Source: Candidatus Gastranaerophilales bacterium | GTDB lineage: Bacteria; Cyanobacteriota; Vampirovibrionia; Gastranaerophilales; Gastranaerophilaceae | Direction: 5' to 3' | DNA: 36,727 bases | NCBI GenBank assembly: GCA_944324405.1 | Contig: CALUWF010000015.1 | Coordinates: 1 to 36,727 of the forward strand | Made by a program: the position numbers and the translations under genes | The notes under the pieces: model-generated | What the model saw: the letters and a program-made list of their open reading frames with translations, nothing else | Databases searched by the model: none | Told to the model about the DNA's origin: nothing | In this document: in pieces, positions 1-7,779 of the stretch | Layout of the letters: every line of letters starts with the position of its first letter | Position numbering within the stretch: position 1 is the stretch's first letter

Positions 1-123
1 GAATTCGGAGGATCAGGAGGAGGGGGAGGAGGAGTTGTTGATGATTCCTTTGAACTCGGATCAGGAGGTTCAGGGTCATCAGGATACCTTAGGATAAGAT
101 GGGATGCAAGCGAACAGGAGTGA
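1..123 (+). CDS. C-terminal end of a glycine-rich protein (partial)
   Basis: An open frame enters from the left edge in frame 1 and stops with TGA at 121-123. The visible 40 residues are dominated by Gly and Ser runs and end in a short tail containing GYLRIRWD. Glycine-rich C-termini closing with an aromatic/Ile-Arg-Trp strand occur in bacterial surface, pilin-like and tail-fibre-like proteins, so a surface or secreted protein is possible, but the fold cannot be assigned from this fragment. A strong terminator follows about 60 bases downstream, so this is the last gene of its transcript. The rest of the gene lies outside the window. Confidence 0.6.
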   Translation, partial: EFGGSGGGGGGVVDDSFELGSGGSGSSGYLRIRWDASEQE

Positions 124-185
124 AGTGAATACTCAGAAGCTAATAAAATTCTCGCAATTATGAAATTAAAAATTTCGTATCTTTT

Positions 186-227
186 CGGACACACTCCGGG
201 TTTAAATCCAAGCGTGTCCGTTTTTTT
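186..227 (+). terminator. Rho-independent terminator after the glycine-rich gene
   Basis: Positions 186-195 and 211-220 pair as a 10-base stem (CGGACACACT with AGCGTGTCCG, one mismatch) around a 15-base loop, followed by seven T at 221-227. The T tract is on the plus side only, so it serves the plus-strand gene ending at 123. It also lies just past the end of corA on the other strand. Confidence 0.88.
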
Positions 228-235
228 ATGCAAAA

Positions 236-1186
236 TTAAAACATGCCCTTTTTAGCAAAAAGTGCGGCTGCAAGCATAGAGGCAATACCAGAGATAAAAA
301 TTACAATCACAAAGCCAAACTGGTGTGAAGCGAAGGGAAGATGAACATTCATACCCCAAAAGCTTGCAAACATTGTGGGAATTGCAAGAATAATCGTTAT
401 AGAGGTTAGAAACTTCATCACAATATTTAAGTTATTTGAAATAATTGAAGCAAAGGCGTCCATCATATTTTCAAGAATGTTTCTGTGCATTTCAACCATT
501 TCAAGCGCCTGTTTGTTTTCGATAATCACATCTTCAAGCAGGTCGATGTCGTCCTCTTTGAACTTTAGGGGAGTAATAAAGGTAGATTTTGTTAGGCGCA
601 TAATCTTTTGCAGCACGATGTAGTTATCCTTTAGCGCCGTTGTAAAATATACAAGCGACTTTTGCGCTTCAAAAAGCTGAAAAAGAGCTTTATTTTTCAT
701 TGTGCGCCTTAGGTCATCTTCAATTTTATCAGTTTGTTTGTTTATAAAGTTTAAATATCGAAGGTAATATTTTGTAGATCTAAAGAGGATATTAAGTAAA
801 AAACGTGTTTTATTACGAGTGTCAAAAAAGCTTGCCGTTTCTTTATTAAAGGAGCTTATAATTCTGTTTTCTTTTGAGCAGACTGTAATAAAACTGGTGG
901 GGGTAAGAATTATACCCAAAGGCAGAGTGTCAAACGCACCTTCATCTTCCATAACCGGAATATTTGTAATGATAAGCATATGGCCGTCTTCAATCTCCAT
1001 ACGCGAGCGTTCATCAACGTCAAGGGAATTTCTCAAAAAGCTCTCGTCAAGGTTTAAGACAAGTGAAACTTTTTGAATTTCTTCATAAGTCGGGTCAATA
1101 AGATTAAACCAGGAGCCGCATTGTGCCTCTGAAATGCTTAATTCGACAAGTTCGTTATTATCCTGTGTTTTTAAAATCTCTATCAT
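236..1186 (-). CDS. corA: CorA-family divalent metal ion transporter
   Basis: Inner-membrane channel for Mg2+ (or Co2+/Ni2+) of the CorA family. The soluble N-terminal two thirds end in a long helical region. They are followed by two transmembrane helices at the C-terminus, roughly residues 258-277 and 291-310. The family signature Gly-Met-Asn sits right after the first helix (FWGMN, about residues 276-280). The length of about 316 residues is normal for the family. An upstream TTG at 1195 would add three residues. Neither start has a convincing ribosome site, and the ATG at 1186 is preferred because the N-terminus then starts like other members. A promoter with both boxes lies at 1220-1248, so it can be transcribed independently of maf upstream. 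Ion specificity cannot be read from the sequence. Confidence 0.9.
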   Translation of the reverse strand: MIEILKTQDNNELVELSISEAQCGSWFNLIDPTYEEIQKVSLVLNLDESFLRNSLDVDERSRMEIEDGHMLIITNIPVMEDEGAFDTLPLGIILTPTSFITVCSKENRIISSFNKETASFFDTRNKTRFLLNILFRSTKYYLRYLNFINKQTDKIEDDLRRTMKNKALFQLFEAQKSLVYFTTALKDNYIVLQKIMRLTKSTFITPLKFKEDDIDLLEDVIIENKQALEMVEMHRNILENMMDAFASIISNNLNIVMKFLTSITIILAIPTMFASFWGMNVHLPFASHQFGFVIVIFISGIASMLAAALFAKKGMF

Positions 1187-1219
1187 CCAAACCAATTCCG
1201 CTATCTCGTCGACATAACT

Positions 1220-1248
1220 ATTAAACTACACAAAAAGGCGATTGTAAA
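1220..1248 (-). promoter_or_regulatory. Probable corA promoter overlapping a weak maf terminator
   Basis: On the minus strand TTTACA (1243-1248) and TTTAAT (1220-1225) are separated by exactly 17 bases, giving a predicted start near 1213. The -35 box lies in the loop of a small hairpin (AAGGC/GCCTT arms at 1249-1253 and 1235-1239, followed by T residues on the minus strand) that may be a weak terminator for maf. The two functions would share the same bases. Confidence 0.5.
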
Positions 1249-1262
1249 GCCTTATAAACACA

Positions 1263-1871
1263 TCAAAACTTCTTTAGCATTTTTTCAAAAGTATCAATAC
1301 TGAAACCGACAACATTAAGGTAGTCGCCTTCAATTTTTTTAATAAAACTTTCGCGGGGCGGATTTTTGGCATTATAGTCCGATATAAAATCTTGTATGCC
1401 ATAGCTGCCTGCCTTATCAAGCGGATTTTTGGTATTTATATAATTTATAATTTCATCATCTTCCAATTTTCTGAATGTCACAAGTGTTTCGGTAAATTTT
1501 GTATCATTTTCAAGTGTTTTTGAATTTACGAGAGAAATTGAAGTAACGACACTATGAGTTTTTGCGCTTAGATTTTTAAGCATAGTAAAAGCCTCACTTA
1601 AATCGCGAGGCTTGTTTAACAAACACACACTATCGAGGATTACCATGGTGTCGGCACCGATAATCACTGCGTCGTCACGAATTCGTCGGGCGACGTCAAG
1701 TGCCTTACCCAATGAATTCTTTTTTATATTTTCAAATGAAAACTTCTCAAATTTTTCTTCCTTATAAAACGATTTGACAATTTCAAATTCGTACCCGAAA
1801 CGCATAAGAATTTCTTTACGCCGCGGCGAATTTGAAGCAAGTATTAACTTCCCTTTTGCAAAATTTTTCAT
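1263..1871 (-). CDS. maf: Maf-family nucleotide pyrophosphatase
   Basis: House-cleaning nucleoside triphosphate pyrophosphatase of the Maf/HAM1 superfamily, hydrolysing non-canonical or excess NTPs to NMP and pyrophosphate in the cytosol. Visible motifs are LASNSPRR (11-18, phosphate binding), GADT (72-75), DKAGSYGIQ (152-160) and GDYLNVVG near the C-terminus, in the standard order. The length of 202 residues is typical. Subfamily (dTTP/UTP versus m7GTP/CTP) is not assigned. It lies 19 bases after the small gene at 1891-2157. There is no Shine-Dalgarno site before the ATG, but a perfect extended -10 element places transcription start on the A of the ATG, so a leaderless message is likely in addition to any read-through. 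Confidence 0.93.
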   Translation of the reverse strand: MKNFAKGKLILASNSPRRKEILMRFGYEFEIVKSFYKEEKFEKFSFENIKKNSLGKALDVARRIRDDAVIIGADTMVILDSVCLLNKPRDLSEAFTMLKNLSAKTHSVVTSISLVNSKTLENDTKFTETLVTFRKLEDDEIINYINTKNPLDKAGSYGIQDFISDYNAKNPPRESFIKKIEGDYLNVVGFSIDTFEKMLKKF

Positions 1872-1877
1872 TTTGCA

Positions 1878-1886
1878 ATTATATCA
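1878..1886 (-). promoter_or_regulatory. Extended -10 promoter of maf (leaderless)
   Basis: Minus strand TGATATAAT followed by TGCAAA and the maf ATG. The last T of the hexamer is seven bases from the A of the start codon, so the predicted +1 is the A of ATG (1871). No purine-rich ribosome site exists in the gap. The same TGATATAAT occurs before surE, there 20 bases further from the gene. Confidence 0.65.
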
Positions 1887-1890
1887 TAAA

Positions 1891-2157
1891 TTACTTAACC
1901 GCTTGGGCAGGTTTTCTCATTTTGATATTTTTTGATTTGCGATATTGAATATTAAGAGAAATGGCCTTGATACATGTAGATTTTAGCTGTTGTTGAAGAT
2001 TAAGAGCATTCATATGAATCATTGCATAATCATTCATAGCTTCGAGCATTTTATCAGGATCAATCATTGATGACTGAATAACAGGGTTATCCACTTTTAA
2101 ACCTTGATATTTTTTAACAAGAAGTGCATCAATTTTATCTTTTGCTCCTATTGCCAT
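1891..2157 (-). CDS. Small conserved-looking hypothetical protein, 88 residues
   Basis: I do not recognise this protein. It is 88 residues, basic at the C-terminus (KSKNIKMRKPAQAVK), with no signal peptide or membrane segment. The middle (about residues 30-62) is Met/Gln-rich and likely helical. A clear ribosome site GGGAGAA sits eight to ten bases upstream of the ATG, so translation is credible. It is the first gene of a minus-strand pair with maf and is divergent from the protease gene at 2305. A small structural or nucleic-acid-associated role is possible, but nothing in the sequence proves it. Confidence 0.72.
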   Translation of the reverse strand: MAIGAKDKIDALLVKKYQGLKVDNPVIQSSMIDPDKMLEAMNDYAMIHMNALNLQQQLKSTCIKAISLNIQYRKSKNIKMRKPAQAVK

Positions 2158-2304
2158 TTTGTTTTCTCCCTTTAATTTAAATCCCGTCTCCTATACATCA
2201 ATAAAGTATTTGCGTCCTGATAAATTGCTAATTTAAAAAACATCATTTAACAAAAGTTTACAAAAGAGCAAAAAAATTTATTTATTCACATTAAAATATC
2301 AGGT

Positions 2305-3705
2305 ATGATTATAAATGCATTTACAAGAGCACGGGGAGCGAACCCAATATATTTTGGAAATAATGGCAAGCTTGACACAAAAGACTCTGCCAATACTTCA
2401 GAGCGGGGAAAGATAGACTGGTCTGCAAAAACAAATGTATACGCTTACCACAGTATAAAAAATATACTTCCTGATAATTTCTACAAAGCAAGGGGAGAAG
2501 ACCTTGAAATATTAAATGATAAAAGCTACCGCGCGCCTTCAAGAAGAGCAAAGTGGTTTAATCCGAAAGACTGCAAGGTATATTACCTCATTAAAAAATC
2601 ACAGGATGACGACGGAAAAATAATATTAAGAGTTTTAGACCAAGACGGAGAATTTATAAAAGAAACAAGAATATTGCCAAAAACTATAGTAATAGCCGAT
2701 AAATTCACAAACGACGCCAAAGTTCCCTCTATTGGCAATTTTACAACAAGACAAATTCCAAATATTTCACATGGTCAGATGGTTTCACGCTTTGCCTTTG
2801 TCACAAACCCTTTTGCAAGATATGTTTTTGTAGATATTGGGCAGGATGAAAACCCCTATCACGCAATGCAAAAAGTTGTCAAGGAAGCAGATGTAAAAAA
2901 TGTCGATATAGTAAATTTTTCATGGGCAGATTTGATACCTGTTGAATTTTATGAAGATTTTAAGGGAAAAAATTCAAGCCAGTTTCCCAAAATCGCATAT
3001 AAGATTATAACCGAAGAATTTGGCGGAGAAGAAGAAGCAAAAGAAATGTTTTGCAATATTGAAGATAATGCAAAAATCATAGAAGATATAAACAACTTGA
3101 CAAAATCCGGAATAAAAGTATTTATATCAGCCGGAAACTCGGGAGAAGGAGAGTTTAACCTTGCCTTGCTTGCAAACGGCGTTCAGGGGGTCGGTGCACT
3201 GAATGAGCAAGGGGGGTTTAGCGAATTTAATTCATCCAGAATAAAGATGCTCACGCCGCACTTTGAACGTGGCGAATACAAAATTAAAAGAACAAAAGAC
3301 GGGATAAATTACACCGGCGGAGATTATACAGACTATTACTGTAATGTGGATAAAATTTTTTATCTGAGCGGACATAAATTACAAAGACATTTAATAAAAA
3401 GTGAAGACTTTAATAAGCTGATAAAATATAAAAAAGACTCTTCAAGCGAATTTAGAAATTATTATGCATATCTTATTGGGAAAAATACGGTTATAAGCGG
3501 AAGGCAGGCTTGCAGACTATTTAATGATGCAAAAAACAGAGCATACGACAATATTGTTGTAAGTCTTGGCGATTGGATACCGTATGAACTTAATTTTCAA
3601 AATGAGCTGGTACCGCATTTTGAAAGAATACGCGGAACTTCATATTCCACGCCGATACGTGCAGCAAGATACGCGCTAAATGAATCAATGAACAATGCAC
3701 TTTAG
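2305..3705 (+). CDS. Divergent subtilisin-like (S8) serine protease
   Basis: A 466-residue protein in which a full S8 catalytic set can be placed in the right order: Asp132 (VIADKF), His156 (SHG), oxyanion Asn278 (FISAGNSG) and Ser446 (RGTSYSTP, the GTSxxTP box). The match outside these boxes is weak. There is no signal peptide, and a 130-residue N-terminal region precedes the catalytic Asp. Asn278 to Ser446 is 168 residues, against 66 in subtilisin BPN', so about 100 extra residues are inserted there (roughly 315-420, rich in Tyr, Lys and charged residues). It might act in the cytosol, or be exported by a non-Sec route. Only a weak AGGT precedes the ATG. A TAAAAT at 2292-2297 would start transcription one base before it. 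Substrate unknown. Confidence 0.8.
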   Translation: MIINAFTRARGANPIYFGNNGKLDTKDSANTSERGKIDWSAKTNVYAYHSIKNILPDNFYKARGEDLEILNDKSYRAPSRRAKWFNPKDCKVYYLIKKSQDDDGKIILRVLDQDGEFIKETRILPKTIVIADKFTNDAKVPSIGNFTTRQIPNISHGQMVSRFAFVTNPFARYVFVDIGQDENPYHAMQKVVKEADVKNVDIVNFSWADLIPVEFYEDFKGKNSSQFPKIAYKIITEEFGGEEEAKEMFCNIEDNAKIIEDINNLTKSGIKVFISAGNSGEGEFNLALLANGVQGVGALNEQGGFSEFNSSRIKMLTPHFERGEYKIKRTKDGINYTGGDYTDYYCNVDKIFYLSGHKLQRHLIKSEDFNKLIKYKKDSSSEFRNYYAYLIGKNTVISGRQACRLFNDAKNRAYDNIVVSLGDWIPYELNFQNELVPHFERIRGTSYSTPIRAARYALNESMNNAL

Positions 3706-3711
3706 AGAATG

Positions 3712-4899
3712 TCAAGCCGATGCTTCGCTTTCAAAAATTTCCTTCAGCTCTTTTGTAATACCGAAAATACCGGTTAAGAAAGCAATCGAACTCATAATTA
3801 TAAGAATTTTATCCACACCAAAATATTGTCCTATATAGCCCATGGGAGCAAGAAAAAGCGCACCCAACCCCCAGCTGAAACCTTGCATGATCCCTGAAAT
3901 TACACCGCGATTTTTACTTACAAGCTTTTGTGCACTTACAAGAGTAACGGAAACGGACAAAAGGATAAAAAACCCTGTAACAATAAAAAGAAAAGCTGCA
4001 ATATAGGGTGATTTATCAAGCACGTATAAAGTAAGAAGAGCAAGCGGCAAAATTGATAAAAAAGACAGCCTAATAACATTTGCACCGCCTATTTTCTCCT
4101 CAATTTTCGGACTTAATATCGTAGCAATACCGCTTATAGCAAAGAAAAGAGTGACTACAAACCCGGTTTGATTAAGGCTAAATCCGTTTTTCTCAAGTAA
4201 AAAAGGCATATATGTGCCAAAACTTATACTCACGCCTGATTTTACCACTGCAATTAAAATGAGTCCCAAAATTACTTTTGAGCTTAAAATTTCCTTCATA
4301 AGAGGAATAAATTTAACTTTAGGCGGACAGAGAGTATCACCCGGAATTTTAGGCACAAGAAAATACACAGCAAAAGCACAGACAATTCCGGGAATTGCAA
4401 AGTACAAAATAGCATGCTCTCCAAAATTTGCCACAACTGATGAAGAGCAAACAGGGCCAATGGCGTAGCCGATTGTACCAAGACCTAAAAACATACCCAT
4501 ATACCTTGAAAGTTTAGGATTGTTATAACAAAAAGTATTTACAAGACATGTGACTTGCGGATGATAAAAAGCATTTCCGCACATGCCGCAAATTAAAAAA
4601 AATGCCAGAAAAAAAGGAGTATTTGAAATAACGCTTAATGGGATAAAAACGCTTGCCATAATAAGCCCCCAAAACATAAAAGTTCGATGGCGAAGCTTAT
4701 CTGATACATAACCGAAAAAAGGTTGCAGCATTGAAGAAAACATATGCCCAAAGGCAATTATCGTACTAATATAAGATAATGAAATTCCCAATTTAGCAGT
4801 AATTGTAGGATAAAGAGGCACAAGCACCGAAGCGTACCAATCCACCATAAAATGCCCTGCGCTCAATCCGGCTATAGCTTTTTTATCTGCATTTTTCAT
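3712..4899 (-). CDS. MFS transporter, fosmidomycin-resistance (Fsr) type
   Basis: Inner-membrane major facilitator of about 395 residues with twelve predicted helices. The N-terminal helix carries the GHFMVDWYASVLVPLYPT stretch typical of Fsr-like carriers, and the loop after helix 2 has an MFS motif A variant (GYVSDKLRHR). Fsr homologues export fosmidomycin and related small molecules, and the natural substrate here is unknown. A TTG at 4908 would add three residues. The ATG at 4899 is preferred because AAGGG is 11 bases upstream of it but only two bases from the TTG. It follows purH by 17 bases and has no promoter of its own that I can see, so the two are probably cotranscribed. It ends six bases from the end of the convergent protease gene. 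Confidence 0.82.
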   Translation of the reverse strand: MKNADKKAIAGLSAGHFMVDWYASVLVPLYPTITAKLGISLSYISTIIAFGHMFSSMLQPFFGYVSDKLRHRTFMFWGLIMASVFIPLSVISNTPFFLAFFLICGMCGNAFYHPQVTCLVNTFCYNNPKLSRYMGMFLGLGTIGYAIGPVCSSSVVANFGEHAILYFAIPGIVCAFAVYFLVPKIPGDTLCPPKVKFIPLMKEILSSKVILGLILIAVVKSGVSISFGTYMPFLLEKNGFSLNQTGFVVTLFFAISGIATILSPKIEEKIGGANVIRLSFLSILPLALLTLYVLDKSPYIAAFLFIVTGFFILLSVSVTLVSAQKLVSKNRGVISGIMQGFSWGLGALFLAPMGYIGQYFGVDKILIIMSSIAFLTGIFGITKELKEIFESEASA

Positions 4900-4916
4900 T
4901 ATATTCAAAACCCTTA

Positions 4917-6422
4917 TCAGTGTCTAAAATGTCTAATCCCCGTTGCAATCATTATTATACCCATTTTATCCGCAGTTTCAATTACTTCCTTATCTTTGAT
5001 TGAACCTGCCGGTTGGATAATTGCCACTATTCTGTTCTGGGCTGCAAGATGGATATTGTCAATTGCCGGGAAAAAGCCGTCACTTGCAAGTACTGCATTC
5101 TTGGGCGAATCACAAACACGATTTATTGCGATTTCAACGGCACCCACCCTGCTTGTTTGTCCGCCGCAAATACCAAGTGTACGTAAATCTTTTGCAACGA
5201 CAATCGCATTAGATTTAACATGTTTTGCCACCTTAAAAGCAAAAACCATATCTTCGATTTGTTCTTGCGTAGGTTTTAGCTTTGTAACCACTTTAAACTT
5301 TTCGACATCAAGTTCAAGAATGTCTTTCTCTTGTACCAGAGCACCAAAAGGGGTAAGTTTAATTTCTCTTGGTACAAAATTGTGATACTTTTCATAAGGT
5401 GTATTAATTTTTACCACTCTCAAATTTTTCTTTGTTTTTAAAATTTCAAGTGCCTCATCCGTATATGAAGGAGCAATCACAATTTCAAGGAACATTGACG
5501 TTAAATGTTTTGCAAGCGTACTGTCAACCTGCCGCGTAAATGCCACAATTCCGCCAAAAGCACTCAAAGGATCACAGTCGAGGGCTTTTTTCCAAGCATC
5601 CTCTAAATCTTTGCCGAGTGCTACCGCACAAGGATTTGTGTGCTTAACAATGACACATGCACAGACATCATAAAATTCACAGGCAATATTTAATGAAGCG
5701 GTGGCATCTAAAATATTATTATATGACATTTCTTTGCCGTTTAAAATTTCATAGTCCAACTCATCCGCATAATTATACAATGCAGCACTTTGATGAGGGT
5801 TTTCGCCATAGCGAAGATTATTTTTCTTTTCCAAATATAAAGCTAATAAATCAGATAATTCGTCCTGATTTTTAAAGCCAAAATTATAAGATAACTCGTT
5901 ATATATCGTATAATCATACTTTGATGCAGTCTCAAAAGCTTTGAGGGCGAGCTTTTGTCTTGTTGTTTCGTCAACATTTTCAAAATCAACATCATAGTCA
6001 TCTGTATCGCAGATTACCGTGACATTTTTAAAATTCTTTGCAGCGGCTCTCAAAAGCGCAACTCCGCCAATATCAATATTTTTTGTAAGAACATCAATAT
6101 CTGCATTTACGCCTTTATATTTTTCAAAAGGATATAAATTTACAACAACGAGTGAAAAAGGTTCACAGTCAAGTGCTTTTATTTCTGTTTCATCAGCTAA
6201 AATCGGTGCAAAAATTTTAGGATGAAGCGACTTCACCTTTCCGCCCAAAAGCTCGCTAAAGCCTGTTATAGATGAACTTTCAACCACGTTTATTCCATGG
6301 TTGATAAGGTAATTTGCCGTATTTCCCGTTGAAACAATTTCCCAACCGGCATTTTGTAGCCTTAAGGCCAATTTTTCTATGTCAGTCTTGTTGTAAACGC
6401 TTATGTATGCACGTTTTTTCAT
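4917..6422 (-). CDS. purH: Bifunctional AICAR transformylase / IMP cyclohydrolase
   Basis: Catalyses the last two steps of de novo purine synthesis in the cytosol: formylation of AICAR with 10-formyl-THF, then ring closure to IMP. The N-terminal MGS-like cyclohydrolase domain (about 1-145) shows VSTGNT (30-35) and GGKVKSLHPKI (60-70). The transformylase domain holds NLRYGENPHQ (202-211) and the catalytic KHTNPCAV (260-267), then SNAIVVAKD. The length of 501 is close to the usual 510-530. The ribosome site GGGGAAA precedes the ATG, and an extended -10 lies at 6450-6458. No other pur gene is nearby. Confidence 0.97.
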   Translation of the reverse strand: MKKRAYISVYNKTDIEKLALRLQNAGWEIVSTGNTANYLINHGINVVESSSITGFSELLGGKVKSLHPKIFAPILADETEIKALDCEPFSLVVVNLYPFEKYKGVNADIDVLTKNIDIGGVALLRAAAKNFKNVTVICDTDDYDVDFENVDETTRQKLALKAFETASKYDYTIYNELSYNFGFKNQDELSDLLALYLEKKNNLRYGENPHQSAALYNYADELDYEILNGKEMSYNNILDATASLNIACEFYDVCACVIVKHTNPCAVALGKDLEDAWKKALDCDPLSAFGGIVAFTRQVDSTLAKHLTSMFLEIVIAPSYTDEALEILKTKKNLRVVKINTPYEKYHNFVPREIKLTPFGALVQEKDILELDVEKFKVVTKLKPTQEQIEDMVFAFKVAKHVKSNAIVVAKDLRTLGICGGQTSRVGAVEIAINRVCDSPKNAVLASDGFFPAIDNIHLAAQNRIVAIIQPAGSIKDKEVIETADKMGIIMIATGIRHFRH

Positions 6423-6449
6423 AATTTCCCCACAATAATCTATGGAAAA

Positions 6450-6458
6450 ATTCTAACA
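6450..6458 (-). promoter_or_regulatory. Extended -10 element for purH
   Basis: Minus strand TGTTAGAAT (TGn plus TAGAAT). The predicted start near 6443 leaves a 20-base leader that contains the GGGGAAA ribosome site of purH. No clear -35 box. Confidence 0.5.
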
Positions 6459-6485
6459 TAAGAGTATTTTTATTTCACCACAAAT

Positions 6486-7496
6486 TTAAAGTGTCATTTG
6501 ATAAAATTCGCCGTCTTTGTTCAGCATGACAATTTTGCTTTCTAAATCGTCATAGAGTGAAAAATCCGTGCCCGTACGAAATTTAATACCCTCATTATAC
6601 GAAACAGGCTCTTGTGCAACAATTCTTGAATTTATAGATGAGTAATCCGACAAAACGCCTGCAAAATTATAAAAAAGTGCGTTTCTTGCCGTATACGAAG
6701 TGCCGGCCGGACTTTTTTGCACACCGCGCATAAATGTAACAGGTAAAAAGCCGTAATCAGACTGAATGTCCTTTTCAAGCGTAATTACATAATCGCAGCT
6801 TTTTGGGTGCAAATAATCTCTTCCGGCGATATTTTTTAAATAAGTAATTTTGATTTTCGGCTCATCAACATCCATACCATAGAGAAAAGAGCTTGTTTTT
6901 GTGTTCATTTTATTTTGCTTGACGATTTTTGTATATCTAAATCTTGAGCCGTCCGAGTCAATATACTCGCTTGTTTTTGGGTAATCCGAAGAATATGATT
7001 TTTCAAATCTTGAAAGTGAACCATCGGGATTAGCAAAAATTAATTCTCTTTTTGAGCTGTCTTTTATTTTCATGCTGCCATCGGGATATATATCGGTTTT
7101 TCTAAACTCTTCGCCATTTTTATACTCCCTCATCATAACGGGTGAGGAATTATTAAAAACAACTTCTCTTTGCAGTACATTTTCATCGTTATAAGAACTT
7201 GAAATCCCGCTTTCTTTTGCATCATTCAGTAAATTTGTCACATCCTCAATAACATGCTCAACATGACGCGTTAATTCAAATGCATGAGCGGAAACTTTTT
7301 CAACCTCATTTTTTGCCTTTATTAAAGAAGCATAGCTATCCCTTATTTTAGCACCGTAATCCAAATCAGATGTAAAAGGAATATCAAAATAAGAAACCTT
7401 GTTTTGCACTGATTGTTTACTGTTTTGCTCTTGTTTAGCGGGAATAAAATTATTGGATTTGTATATATTAAACGAACTTACCGGTGAAATTTTCAT
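6486..7496 (-). CDS. Hypothetical protein with DGS-type strand repeats, 336 residues
   Basis: Not recognised. The ATG at 7496 is chosen because GAGG lies ten bases upstream; the longer reading from a TTG at 7511 would place that ribosome site inside the gene. Parts: an N-terminal Asn/Gln/Ser-rich stretch (about 1-40) without a classical signal peptide; a probable helical segment (about 48-95, Glu/Lys/His-rich); then at least three spaced beta-hairpin-like units with Pro/Ser-Asp-Gly-Ser cores (YPDGS, NPDGS, DSDGS, about 135-190); then a mixed C-terminal domain. The DGS units recall MORN/YD-type strand repeats. It lies 82 bases after thiS. Possibly a lineage-specific surface or exported protein, which is inference only. 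Confidence 0.72.
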   Translation of the reverse strand: MKISPVSSFNIYKSNNFIPAKQEQNSKQSVQNKVSYFDIPFTSDLDYGAKIRDSYASLIKAKNEVEKVSAHAFELTRHVEHVIEDVTNLLNDAKESGISSSYNDENVLQREVVFNNSSPVMMREYKNGEEFRKTDIYPDGSMKIKDSSKRELIFANPDGSLSRFEKSYSSDYPKTSEYIDSDGSRFRYTKIVKQNKMNTKTSSFLYGMDVDEPKIKITYLKNIAGRDYLHPKSCDYVITLEKDIQSDYGFLPVTFMRGVQKSPAGTSYTARNALFYNFAGVLSDYSSINSRIVAQEPVSYNEGIKFRTGTDFSLYDDLESKIVMLNKDGEFYQMTL

Positions 7497-7578
7497 AAAA
7501 TTATACCTCAAACTATATATGCAAATATAATAATACCTGAAAATATAATTTTTTGCTATTCACTACAATAAGTCTGCT

Positions 7579-7779
7579 CTAACCGCCGCCGCAAAATGCT
7601 GCAATCTCAAGTATGTCGCCGTCAGATAAAATAGTTGAAGAATAATTTTCCTTGTAAATTATTTCCAGATTTTTTTCCACAACATAAAATCTCGGCAGCT
7701 CCATTTGCCCTAAGAGTGCTTCAAGAGTAGTTCCTTCGCTTATTTCTTTTTTATTCCCGTTAAGAGTTATGTGAGCCAT
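7579..7779 (-). CDS. thiS: Sulfur carrier protein ThiS
   Basis: Ubiquitin-like sulfur carrier for thiamine thiazole synthesis. 66 residues, starting MAHITLNG and ending in the Gly-Gly-Gly tail (AFCGGG), whose terminal glycine is adenylated by ThiF and thiocarboxylated. Internal LPRFYVVEKN matches the conserved V-x-x-N strand of the family. The ATG at 7779 is chosen by family length; a GTG at 7794 would add five residues and also reads in frame. The gene overlaps the end of surE by 20 bases, so translation is probably coupled. No thiG, thiF, thiH or thiE is in the window, which is unusual since thiS normally sits with them. Confidence 0.85.
   Translation of the reverse strand: MAHITLNGNKKEISEGTTLEALLGQMELPRFYVVEKNLEIIYKENYSSTILSDGDILEIAAFCGGG

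Noticed and set aside
2305-2370. Shared N-terminal export signal (IYFG in the subtilase, IFLG in the EF-hand protein)
   Set aside because: The resemblance is four residues at different positions, too little to support a common signal from two sequences.
4852-5385. 177-codon open frame on the plus strand
   Set aside because: It lies antisense to purH and the start of the MFS gene, whose families are unmistakable. No ribosome site and no recognisable protein.
7499-7507. TATAAT three bases before the ATG at 7496 as another leaderless promoter
   Set aside because: The spacing would put transcription start inside the coding region, and a GAGG ribosome site sits upstream, so it does not belong to the leaderless group.
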